Assembly (NCBI GenBank): GCA_050305635.1
Contig: JBNLFS010000024.1
Location: 1-64,000, forward strand
Reading direction: 5' to 3'
Length of the DNA: 64,000 nucleotides
DNA from: Thiodiazotropha sp050305635
GTDB taxonomy: Bacteria > Pseudomonadota > Gammaproteobacteria > Chromatiales > Chromatiaceae
Both the position numbers and the translations under genes were made by a program. The first letter of the stretch is position 1. Each line of letters starts with the position of its first letter. Shown one piece after another: positions 25,054 through 32,665 of the stretch. The notes beneath the pieces are model-generated. The model did not search any database. It saw only the letters and a list, made by a program, of their open reading frames with translations, and was not told the origin of the DNA.

Positions 25054-25299
25054 TCAAACCCGTTCGTCGAACAGGGTGCCGAGCATATCATCGGCGGTCT
25101 TGAGGGTCTTTACCTGAGCCTTTACAAGATTGGCGTTCTGCTTCAGTTCTACTATCGAGCGGGACAGGTCCTTGGGATTGGACTGCTGCACCTGCTGGGC
25201 ACTGGCAATCTCCGAGGCCACGCGACGCATGCCCTGGAGTCCCTTCTGGATCCCCTGCAGCGCCGGTCCTGTAATGGAGTTTATGCCCATGAATGCCAT
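25054..25299 (-). CDS. Short flagellar rod/hook-like protein (FlgE/FlgG tail type)
   Basis: The 81-residue protein begins with a glycine- and isoleucine-rich helix start (MAFMGINSITGPALQGIQKG) and ends with LVKAQVKTLKTADDMLGTLF. This C-terminal heptad helix resembles the terminal helix of flagellar rod and hook proteins. Short stand-alone proteins of this kind are often annotated as flagellar FlgE-like. There is no other flagellar gene in the window. It converges with nadC, 14 bases apart, and lies beside a palindromic element. Confidence 0.6.
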   Translation of the reverse strand: MAFMGINSITGPALQGIQKGLQGMRRVASEIASAQQVQQSNPKDLSRSIVELKQNANLVKAQVKTLKTADDMLGTLFDERV

Positions 25300-25312
25300 C
25301 CTGTTCGGATTC

Positions 25313-25453
25313 GCAGGTTGTTGAAATTCTACTCAGACGACACGATCCTGCGTTGAAATCCGCCTCAAAATGCTCATTTACTCAGGTAAACTGCGCTTTT
25401 TCGTCGGATTTCGCTTTGACTCGTGCACCTCTGAGCGAATTTCAACAGCCTGC
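25313..25453. mobile_element. 141-base palindromic (MITE-like) element, copy A
   Basis: The element begins GCAGGTTGTTGAAATTCTAC and ends ATTTCAACAGCCTGC, forming imperfect terminal inverted repeats; inner pairs such as ACTCAGACGA near the left end and CTCTGAGCGA near the right make almost the whole length one long hairpin. It has the same length as copy B (26796-26936) and the same centre (CTCAAAATGCTCATTTACTC). No coding capacity and no clear target duplication are seen. Confidence 0.75.
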
Positions 25454-25558
25454 AGAGTCTCTCTAACCGTTTTGGTGGCCGATACCGGTAAATCTTTAAT
25501 GCTTTCATTCGCGAGATCGTACCCGTTCACACAATTGGTGAATGGCGTTCCCGGAACC

Positions 25559-26764
25559 TCAGGTCCAACTGTGTTGTGGGGGAAATACCAGTCGGATCCC
25601 GGCTTGATGATGATGCTCACCCGCCTCCGCCCAGTGGCGAAAACTTGCCCGTCGCAAAACCTTGGGGGTGTGCAGACTGCCTCCTTTGAGTGTGTGATGA
25701 TCCGTCTGGAACGCCTCCTGGGAGACGCTGCTGTCGGGAAACGGCTCGAATTCCGGGTAGGCATGGAAGGGGTTGCCACACCATTCCCAGGCCCGTCCTG
25801 AGCGGATCAGGACGCCGCTACGGGCGGCGACCTCCCATTGGTACTCATGCTGCAGAATCGCCCCTTCGGTCGCTTGGGACTGGCGGCCGGCCCAAGTGGC
25901 AAATGCCTGAGCCTCGTACAGACTCACCCCGGTGACGGCCTCGTCGGGGGGCAGAGGGGTGGAACCGTTGAGGGCGGTTTCATACCAGTCGCCCTGGCGG
26001 TCCTGGCGCCAGTACTCCGGGTGATTGTCCGGGTGTTCGCTCAGCCAGGCTCGTCCGGCTTCGCTCCACAGGTGTTCATTCTGGTAGCCACCCTCGCGCA
26101 TGAATGCCAAAAACTGGGCGTTGGAGACCGGATTCAGGGCAATGCGGTAGCTGCTCAGTTCCACGGCCTGTGGGGGCAGCTCGTTGTCGTAGGCCCTGGG
26201 TTCATCGCGTCCTCCGATGCGGTAATGTCCCTGGGAGATCTCCCGGGTTTCCCAGACGGGATGGGCTGGTTGCAGGGGCTCTTCACAGACATAATGCCCG
26301 GGATCCTGTTCCTGCAGACGGGACTGATAGAGCACGAGCAACATGTTTTCATACAACTTCGCCTGTTCCTGAAGCAGATACCAGGCCAGCCGGTCGTCGG
26401 CCATCCAGGGGTGCTCCGGGGGTAACGCACCGGGGGTTGCGAGCCGTCGGATGTGCTCGTCACGTACCTCGGTGGCCCAATGAATCAAGTGGTCCCGGTC
26501 GGGTAGTTGGGCGCACTGTTCGTCGAGGCTCAGACCTCCCGCCATGAACAGATGCCGTACGCGCCGGCTCAGGTCGTCGTCGTTGTTCAGGTGCTCTCGC
26601 AGCCAGAGCAGTTCCAGATAGACGCCTCGCCCATAGTACCAGTTCAGGCTGGCTAGCCTGGGATTGGGCCTGAGTGTGCAGAGCGTGGCATCCCGCGATG
26701 CGAGAAGGTCCCGTTGCATCTCATGCAGGTCGGTCAACTGACCGAGCAGGGCTGGGTTGGTCAT
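25559..26764 (-). CDS. EgtB/SUMF1-like protein lacking the iron-binding histidines
   Basis: The 401-residue protein has the two-domain layout of ergothioneine sulfoxide synthase EgtB: an N-terminal DinB-like helical domain (residues 1-150) and a C-terminal formylglycine-enzyme-like domain (about 160-400, with ISQGHYRIGG, YRIALNPVSNAQFLAFMREG, TGVSLYEAQAFATWAG and RRASFRHW). EgtB binds iron with one histidine in a WHxxH-type segment and two in an HExxH-type segment of the first domain. Here the corresponding places read NWYYGRG (residues 41-47) and QEQAKLYEN (132-140), without histidine. It is probably not a normal EgtB; it may be a pseudoenzyme or use another chemistry. GGAG precedes the ATG. 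Confidence 0.75.
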   Translation of the reverse strand: MTNPALLGQLTDLHEMQRDLLASRDATLCTLRPNPRLASLNWYYGRGVYLELLWLREHLNNDDDLSRRVRHLFMAGGLSLDEQCAQLPDRDHLIHWATEVRDEHIRRLATPGALPPEHPWMADDRLAWYLLQEQAKLYENMLLVLYQSRLQEQDPGHYVCEEPLQPAHPVWETREISQGHYRIGGRDEPRAYDNELPPQAVELSSYRIALNPVSNAQFLAFMREGGYQNEHLWSEAGRAWLSEHPDNHPEYWRQDRQGDWYETALNGSTPLPPDEAVTGVSLYEAQAFATWAGRQSQATEGAILQHEYQWEVAARSGVLIRSGRAWEWCGNPFHAYPEFEPFPDSSVSQEAFQTDHHTLKGGSLHTPKVLRRASFRHWAEAGEHHHQAGIRLVFPPQHSWT

Positions 26765-26795
26765 ACTGCGACTCCAGGGCTGTCGTTGCGGCCTA

Positions 26796-26936
26796 GCAGG
26801 CTGTTGAAATGCTACTCAGACGGTACGATCCTGCGTTGAAAACCGCCTCAAAATGCTCATTTACTCCAGTAAACTGCGCTTTTTCGGCGGTTTTCGTCTT
26901 GTCTCGCACTCGTCTGAGCGAATATCAACAGCCTGC
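26796..26936. mobile_element. 141-base palindromic (MITE-like) element, copy B
   Basis: It starts GCAGGCTGTTGAAATGCTAC and ends ATATCAACAGCCTGC. The inner arms AAAACCGCC (about 26838) and GGCGGTTTT (about 26887) pair around a loop with TTTACTCCAGTAAA, itself a small hairpin. It is in the same orientation as copy A, so the two form direct repeats around the EgtB-like gene. Confidence 0.8.
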
Positions 26937-27064
26937 TGGACGACCACTGATGGGTTGATCAAACCGGTGATTTTAGTAATCCATGCCTGGGAGTGGCAAT
27001 GTGAAGTCGCAACTCATCTGCTGCCGTGCATCGAAAGTATTTGAATGACCGTGCGATCGAGGAT

Positions 27065-27100
27065 GTGAAACGCCCATCCCGATGGGGATGGGCGTTTCAC
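27065..27100 (-). terminator. Strong hairpin downstream of the DsrC-like gene
   Basis: A perfect 16-base stem (GTGAAACGCCCATCCC and its complement) surrounds a 4-base loop. It lies 49 bases after the stop of the minus-strand DsrC-like gene. No T run follows on either strand, so it may stabilise the transcript end rather than act as a classic terminator. A run of ten G (27118-27127) lies between the gene and the hairpin. Confidence 0.65.
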
Positions 27101-27148
27101 TGAACCGGATGATTCCTGGGGGGGGGGCGATGTCCGGTCGGGGAGCGT

Positions 27149-27448
27149 TCAGACGCATCCGGTCGGCTTGGGCAGACCACCGTATTTGGTGATCGGCTTC
27201 ATCGGGCCGGTCATCCACAACTCGAACATCTCTTTCTTGTCCGCGCCCAGGTATTTGGAAAACTTACGGATCGGCGGCACCACGTTGTGTTCGCTGTAAT
27301 ACTCGCGGGCCTTGATGATCTGCTCCCACTTCTCATCGTTCAGTTCGTACTCGTCCGCTTCGGCCATGGCCCGGGCGATCTCCGGGGTCCAGGCGTTCAT
27401 ATCGGTCAGGTAACCGTCACCGTCGCGTTCCGGGATTTCGATACTCAT
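27149..27448 (-). CDS. DsrC/TusE-family sulfur relay protein with one C-terminal cysteine
   Basis: The 99-residue protein is a member of the DsrC/TusE/DsvC family, which carry sulfur on a C-terminal cysteine. DMNAWTPEIARAMAEADEYE and the ending GLPKPTGCV identify it. True DsrC has a second cysteine eleven residues before the last; here that position is threonine (ITKYGGLPKP), as in TusE. So it could work as a sulfur carrier but not make the DsrC internal trisulfide link. No dsr or tus genes are beside it. AGGAG lies 8 bases before the start. Confidence 0.9.
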   Translation of the reverse strand: MSIEIPERDGDGYLTDMNAWTPEIARAMAEADEYELNDEKWEQIIKAREYYSEHNVVPPIRKFSKYLGADKKEMFELWMTGPMKPITKYGGLPKPTGCV

Positions 27449-27566
27449 TACATCTGCTCCTAATACCTAGTGAAATGGTTGGTTATTTAGGGCAAGTGTA
27501 CGGGCAATGGGTCGCGGGATTCTACCCTTTGTTTTGCAGGGTATTGGGACCTGTCCGCATCCGTGC

Positions 27567-28268
27567 TTACAGATTCCTAATCAGACTGAGGAATTCCGCA
27601 GAGGTGGCATAGCTTTCCGGGAAGGGAATGCGTTGCAGTGTGTGTCCCAGCCGCACATCCAGACCCCGCGGGTCGATGCCTACCGCCTCGACGGGCTTAT
27701 TCCCGGTCGGTATTTGTCGGTGAGCCAGATAACGCAGCATCAGGTTCTGACCCTTGGCATTGAGTTGAAACAGAAGCTCCGCCTCCTCGGCGGTCGGATA
27801 GGGGGCCGGTGGCGGTACGCGGCTGGCATCGAACCAGCGCGCGGATCCGAAGCCCCCGATGAAATAGTGTTGCTGCAGGATCAATCGGTAAAAGCGGAAA
27901 TTCATCTCCTTGAAATAGCGTCGGGTTTCCGGGTAATAGCGAAAATAGCGTTCCGCCGAAGCATTGGAGTTGATGGATTCTGCCCGGGCCAGGCAGGTTA
28001 AGCGGCCCGACTGCTGGATGTCCTCCTCATCGGTTTCGCTGAGGGTCAGAGAACAGTGCGGATTGGCTTCGAGATTTCGGGTGTGCTGCGCCAGATGTGA
28101 GATCAATAACAGGGGATTGCCTTTCGAGTCTCGACACAGCGGAAGCAGCGAGCCAAAGGGGTAGTCCGGAAATTTCACGGAGTGGGTTGCGAGCAGACCA
28201 TGGAAACTCGAAGTCCAAAGGTCCAGGATGGAATCAATCAGGGCATCATTCGGCGCTTCCGGGTTCAT
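27567..28268 (-). CDS. HugZ-like / pyridoxamine phosphate oxidase-fold protein
   Basis: The protein has the split-barrel flavin/haem-binding fold of the HugZ family, whose members bind or degrade haem. The N-terminal barrel (GLLATHSVKFPDYPFGSLLP and NPLLLISHLAQHTRNLEANP) and the C-terminal DUF2470-like part are present. I chose ATG 28268 (MNPEAPNDALIDSIL), giving 233 residues; the frame runs 99 bases further upstream without family likeness. Haem breakdown is a family-based suggestion, not shown here. Confidence 0.7.
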   Translation of the reverse strand: MNPEAPNDALIDSILDLWTSSFHGLLATHSVKFPDYPFGSLLPLCRDSKGNPLLLISHLAQHTRNLEANPHCSLTLSETDEEDIQQSGRLTCLARAESINSNASAERYFRYYPETRRYFKEMNFRFYRLILQQHYFIGGFGSARWFDASRVPPPAPYPTAEEAELLFQLNAKGQNLMLRYLAHRQIPTGNKPVEAVGIDPRGLDVRLGHTLQRIPFPESYATSAEFLSLIRNL

Positions 28269-28624
28269 GGTGCTATTTCGTCCCGTGTCATGGAGCAGAC
28301 TGTAATTGTGAACATTACCCGGCGACCTTAGCAAATTATCCATAGCAAGGATGAGTGAATATTTCACACGCCATAGCGGCTGAGTCGTATCCAGGGGCGG
28401 TTTTGAGCTAAGGGATATGTGACAACAAGTTTACAAATCTTCACAGCCCATGACTTTAATCCCTAAATGGGATTGCATAAGCTGCAGCATCGTTCAGGGG
28501 TATACTGACCGCGAGTCGCTTTGTCCCTATATGAGCCAAAGCTCATCCGCGGCTGAACACGCCGCCTCGATTCACGCTCCTGCCACTTGTCGAGGGGCAA
28601 TCAATAAATCTAGCGGAGTAACTT
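28269..28624 (+). other. Divergent promoter region, HugZ-like gene and mscS
   Basis: This 356-base gap lies between two divergent genes and should hold both promoters. I see AT-rich stretches (about 28419-28460) and a TATACT box at about 28502 but no -35 box at good spacing. The ribosome-binding site of mscS (GCGGAG) is at about 28612-28617. No gene or repeat is supported. Confidence 0.4.
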
Positions 28625-29443
28625 ATGGATCTTGATTTGAATACCGTACTGGATACCTATCTGATTCCCTGGGGAACCAGGATCGTCATGGCGCTGCTGG
28701 TGTTTGTGATCGGTCGCTGGATCGCCTCGGCGCTGACCCGGGCACTGCGCGCGGTGATGACCCGCAGCAATGTGGACCCCATGCTGGTCAGCTTTCTCGG
28801 CAACATCGTCAAGATGGCCCTGTTGGCGGTCGTGGTCCTGGCCGCCCTTGAGCAGCTGGGCGTCAACACCACCTCGGCAATGGCGATTCTGGGTGCCGCA
28901 GGTCTGGCGGTGGGCCTGGCCCTGAAGGACTCCCTGTCGAGCTTTGCCGCCGGCGTGATGCTGATCATTTTCCGTCCCTTCAAGCTTGGGGATTTCGTCG
29001 AGGTCGGGGGGATCTCCGGTGTCGTGGAGGATATCCGGATTTTTCATACGGTTCTGAAGACCGGCGATAACCGCGAGATCACCATGCCCAATGCCCAGAT
29101 CTACAGCGGAACCATCATCAATTACTCCGCCCGGGATACGCGCCGGATCGATCTGGTAATCGGCATCGGTTACGCCGATGACATGAAGAAAGCCCAGGCG
29201 CTGATTAAACAGGTGCTGGATGAGGAACCCACCCTGCTCAAGGATCCCGAGCCCGCCATCATGTTGCTCGAACTGGGCGAAAGCAGCGTCGATTTCGCGG
29301 TACGTCCATGGGTGAAATCCGGGGATTACTGGACCACTCGCGCTGCACTGCTGGAAAACATCAAGACCGCTTTCGATCGTGAAGGTATCAATATCCCTTA
29401 TCCCCAGCGGGATGTTCACCTTTATCAGGTGGCTTCGAATTAG
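28625..29443 (+). CDS. Small-conductance mechanosensitive channel (MscS family)
   Basis: MscS channels open under membrane tension and release solutes during osmotic downshock. The 272-residue protein has three membrane segments; the pore-lining third is AAGLAVGLALKDSLSSFAAG, followed by the family beta domain FRPFKLGDFVEVGGISGVVE and a cytosolic alpha/beta vestibule. Length matches E. coli MscS (286). An OmpA-family gene follows on the same strand after 56 bases. Confidence 0.93.
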   Translation: MDLDLNTVLDTYLIPWGTRIVMALLVFVIGRWIASALTRALRAVMTRSNVDPMLVSFLGNIVKMALLAVVVLAALEQLGVNTTSAMAILGAAGLAVGLALKDSLSSFAAGVMLIIFRPFKLGDFVEVGGISGVVEDIRIFHTVLKTGDNREITMPNAQIYSGTIINYSARDTRRIDLVIGIGYADDMKKAQALIKQVLDEEPTLLKDPEPAIMLLELGESSVDFAVRPWVKSGDYWTTRAALLENIKTAFDREGINIPYPQRDVHLYQVASN

Positions 29444-29499
29444 AGGGTGTGGGGGATATCGGTTTTTTCAATTCAAACTCAATAGGGAGTGAGTGGACA

Positions 29500-30312
29500 A
29501 TGAAAAACAACACCAGACAAAGCATGAGCATGGCGATTCTGCTGGCCCTGAGCAGTGGGTCGGTGATGGGGGAGAAAGGGATTGCCTATGATGCGACCGG
29601 CTCCGCTTGGCGCAACAGTGCGGGGGAGTGTTGGACCACGGACTTTCGGGATGCCGATCCCGGCGCAACCGGGTGTTTCGCTGAGCCGCGGGCCCTGCAG
29701 GCGAGCGACCTGGATGGCGATGGGGTTGTGGATGGCGAGGATCGTTGCCCGGATACCCCCGCTGGGGCCAGGGTGGACTCAGTCGGGTGTGTTCCTGACA
29801 GCGATGGGGATGGAGTGGCCGATAATCTGGATCAGTGCCCGGATACGCCCCAGGGCGCCCAGGTGGATGATCGGGGCTGCGAGCCGGACAGTGACGGCGA
29901 TGGCGTCGTGGACGCCCGGGATCAATGTTCGGGAACGCCCGCGGGAGCCCGTGTGGACAGCCGTGGTTGTGCGATGAAGATCGTCCTCAACCGAATCCCC
30001 TTCGAAGTTGACAGCGATCGCATCGACCCGGGTGCCGCTGCCGAATTGCGCCAGGTGGCTGCTGCACTCACGTCCCGTAAGGATCTGCAGTCTGTTCAGG
30101 TGATCGGCCACACGGATTCCCGCGGATCCGAGCAGTACAATCAGGTCTTGTCTGAAAAGCGCGCCCGGGCTGTGGCGCAGTTCCTGGTGTCCCAGGGTGT
30201 GCCTGGCGCGATCATCCAGGTGAGCGGAAAAGGTGAAACTGCGCCTGTGGCGGATAACGGCACCGCACAAGGACGGGAGCAGAATCGGCGCGTGGAACTG
30301 AACGTGAAGTGA
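29500..30312 (+). CDS. OmpA-family outer membrane protein with thrombospondin type 3 repeats
   Basis: The 270-residue protein has a signal peptide (residues 1-24, MSMAILLALSSGSVMG). It then has three calcium-type repeats of the pattern DSDGDGVxDxxDQCPxTPxG at about residues 65-165, and a C-terminal OmpA domain that binds peptidoglycan (VIGHTDSRGSEQYNQVLSEK and GREQNRRVELN). It therefore anchors the envelope from the outer membrane. I chose ATG 29500, with ribosome-binding site GGGAG; the frame before it adds no family sequence. Confidence 0.9.
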   Translation: MKNNTRQSMSMAILLALSSGSVMGEKGIAYDATGSAWRNSAGECWTTDFRDADPGATGCFAEPRALQASDLDGDGVVDGEDRCPDTPAGARVDSVGCVPDSDGDGVADNLDQCPDTPQGAQVDDRGCEPDSDGDGVVDARDQCSGTPAGARVDSRGCAMKIVLNRIPFEVDSDRIDPGAAAELRQVAAALTSRKDLQSVQVIGHTDSRGSEQYNQVLSEKRARAVAQFLVSQGVPGAIIQVSGKGETAPVADNGTAQGREQNRRVELNVK

Positions 30313-30381
30313 TGCAATGGCAGCCGGTGTGAAGTTCCCTTGCTGTCAGATCACGGGTGTTTGTCGTACAGGGGGAGCATG

Positions 30382-31086
30382 ATGCGCATCGCATATCTGG
30401 AGGACGACACGGTGCAGTCGGCAGTGATGAAGGAGTGGCTCGAGGATGAGGGCTACGCGTGTCGGGTGTTTCATAATGCGGATACCTTCATGCGTGAGTT
30501 GCGCCATGAGACCTACGATCTGCTGATCATGGATTGGGAACTACCGGGCATGAGCGGAGTGGATGTGCTCTCCTGGATCCGCCAGGAACGGGAGTGGGAT
30601 CTGCCGATCTTTTTCATCACCCATCGCGATGGCGAGGCGGATATCATCGAGGCGCTTGAGAAGGGTGCGGATGACTATCTGGCCAAGCCCGTGAATCGGG
30701 ACGTAATGCTGGCCCGGATCAAGGCGCTGGTGCGTCGGCACAACGGCAGGCGTGAGCAGATACGCATCGCGGACTTTCTCCTGAACCGGGTACACAAGCA
30801 GTTGATCCTCAATGGGGAGCCGGTCGAACTGACCGAGAAGGAGTTTCAGCTGGCGTGGATGCTGTTCAGCAATATCGGGCGACTGTTGTCCCGGGATCAT
30901 CTGCTTGAACGGGTTTGGGGTGTTGGGCCCGGATTGATGACCCGTACTGTTGATACCCATGTCAGTCGTTTGCGGCGTAAACTGGATCTGACCCCGGATA
31001 GGGGTTGGCGTTTGAAAGCGGTATATCATCAAGGTTACCGACTTGAGTTTCTGGATGACAGAGACGGGTCCAAGAGCACCCACTAA
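30382..31086 (+). CDS. OmpR/PhoB-type response regulator
   Basis: The 234-residue protein has an N-terminal receiver domain with acidic pocket (LEDD), phosphoacceptor Asp51 (LIMDWELPGMSG), Thr80 and Lys102, and a C-terminal winged helix with ELTEKEFQLAWMLFSNIGRL and TRTVDTHVSRLRRKL. The start ATG 30382 has GGGGGAG 4 bases upstream; a second ATG just before is too close to it. The CHASE2 kinase two genes downstream is the likely partner, and the target genes are unknown. Confidence 0.92.
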   Translation: MRIAYLEDDTVQSAVMKEWLEDEGYACRVFHNADTFMRELRHETYDLLIMDWELPGMSGVDVLSWIRQEREWDLPIFFITHRDGEADIIEALEKGADDYLAKPVNRDVMLARIKALVRRHNGRREQIRIADFLLNRVHKQLILNGEPVELTEKEFQLAWMLFSNIGRLLSRDHLLERVWGVGPGLMTRTVDTHVSRLRRKLDLTPDRGWRLKAVYHQGYRLEFLDDRDGSKSTH

Positions 31087-31120
31087 CGGTCCTGACGGAC
31101 TACCCGGCTGAGTAACTTCC

Positions 31121-32476
31121 ATGCGTTCCCGCAAGCTTCTGAAATCATCAATCCTCGGCAGCCTGTTGTTATGGGGCATGGCGTGGAACGCCTGGGGTGA
31201 GGATTGGACCTACCGGATTCGTGAAGGGGAGAACCTGACGATACTGGTTGAGCGCTATCTGAAACCCGAATTCACCCCGGCACAGTTGCAAGACTACAAC
31301 GGCATCGTCGATGACCGCAGAATTCCGGTCGGCACCAGCATTCACATACCGATTGACTGGATCAAAGCGCTGATTGGCGGAGTCCGGGTCTCTCGGGTGT
31401 CCGGTACCGCGAAACTGCGCCACATCAATCAGGACGAATGGGTCGAACTGGAGACGGGCACGGTCCTGCAGGCGGGTGATCGGATCATGACCGAAGCGAA
31501 CTCCCGGGTGTCGGTGGTCTTTGCCGATGCCTCCTCGTTGCAGATCGGGGAGCACAGCGAGGTGGTGTTCGATGCCCTCTCGGCCTTCCAGGGAAAGGGC
31601 ATGCTGGATACACGAATTCATCTGCAGCGGGGGCGTCTGGAGAACCAGGTCGTACCGCGAATCCATCCGAAGTCCCGTTATGAAATCCTTACACCGGCCG
31701 CGGTCACGGTGGTCCGGGGTACCGCCTTCCGGGTCAAAGTTTCAGCCTCTTCGGGGGAAACCCGAACGGAGGTCAACGAGGGACTTGTCGCTGTGACCGC
31801 ACAGGGAGAAACCCGGGAACTGTCACCGGGCGAGGGGGTGCAGGTGATGCCCGGGGATCCCCCCGGCGAGCGCCGCATACTGTTGCCCAAACCGGATCTG
31901 AATGAGTTGGTGATGCAGGAGTCCGGGCAGACACTGCAACTGGACTGGCCCGACCTGCCGCTGGCGGAACGTTATCGGGTGCAGTTGTTCGACCTGCAGG
32001 GGACCTTGGTTCATGAATCGCTGACCTCCGAGAGTCAGAGCCGTCTCACGCTGCCGCCTGCGGACATCTATGTGCTGGGCATCCGGGGTGTCGATGACCA
32101 GGATTGGGAGGGCCAGGAGGCGCGGCGGGCGGTGGAGATCGGGGTGCCGGAACCTGAAGCCGAAGCCGGTGCGGCGGGTAATCCGGTTGAGTCATCCGTC
32201 TCGCCGCCGGTCCTTTACCCGCCGCTGATCACGCCACGGGGTGTCCTGTTTCGCTGGAGCGGGACACCGGGAGCCTGGGCCTATCGCTTGCTGCTGTCTC
32301 GGGATCCGGACGGTCGTGAGGTGCTGTTCGAACGCCTGGGTTTCGATCTGGGTTTTGAAATGTCCGGGCCGTTACCGGGCATCGGGTATGTCAGAGTTGA
32401 AGCGCTGCTCGAGGACAGTGAACGGCCTCTGACATCGTCGGTGCTACCCCTGAAACTCCCGTACAGAGGGTGGTGA
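31121..32476 (+). CDS. LysM and FecR domain protein
   Basis: The 451-residue exported protein starts with a signal peptide (ILGSLLLWGMAWNAWG). A LysM domain follows at about residues 28-78 (YRIREGENLTILVERYLKPE), which probably binds peptidoglycan. A FecR domain is at about 115-215 (ADASSLQIGEHSEVVFDAL and TPAAVTVVRGTAFRVKVS). The rest has repeated beta-sandwich-like segments. FecR proteins of this type are often encoded with CHASE2 sensors and are thought to signal envelope state. It lies between the regulator and the kinase. Confidence 0.88.
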   Translation: MRSRKLLKSSILGSLLLWGMAWNAWGEDWTYRIREGENLTILVERYLKPEFTPAQLQDYNGIVDDRRIPVGTSIHIPIDWIKALIGGVRVSRVSGTAKLRHINQDEWVELETGTVLQAGDRIMTEANSRVSVVFADASSLQIGEHSEVVFDALSAFQGKGMLDTRIHLQRGRLENQVVPRIHPKSRYEILTPAAVTVVRGTAFRVKVSASSGETRTEVNEGLVAVTAQGETRELSPGEGVQVMPGDPPGERRILLPKPDLNELVMQESGQTLQLDWPDLPLAERYRVQLFDLQGTLVHESLTSESQSRLTLPPADIYVLGIRGVDDQDWEGQEARRAVEIGVPEPEAEAGAAGNPVESSVSPPVLYPPLITPRGVLFRWSGTPGAWAYRLLLSRDPDGREVLFERLGFDLGFEMSGPLPGIGYVRVEALLEDSERPLTSSVLPLKLPYRGW

Positions 32477-32665
32477 AGAACCACGGTTTGTTTGCCGATG
32501 TATGGAGAGATCTCCTGGTATAGTGTTGTCCCCAATACCCTCGGGGAGTTCGTGTTCGACTACTCAGTGCCTGTCTGATCCAGGATGATGCCATGTCTGT
32601 TCCCTTCAGCGATCAAGCTTGTGGTTACCTCATAGATAGCGGTGGGTCCGTTCGGGATAGACGGT

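Noticed and set aside
25313..26936. Composite transposon around the EgtB-like gene
   Set aside because: No transposase and no target duplication are seen; only the flanking palindromes are supported, so it is given as a finding, not a feature.
27118..27127. Run of ten G as a phase-variation tract
   Set aside because: It lies behind the stop codon of the DsrC-like gene and outside any promoter, so slippage would not switch a gene visibly.
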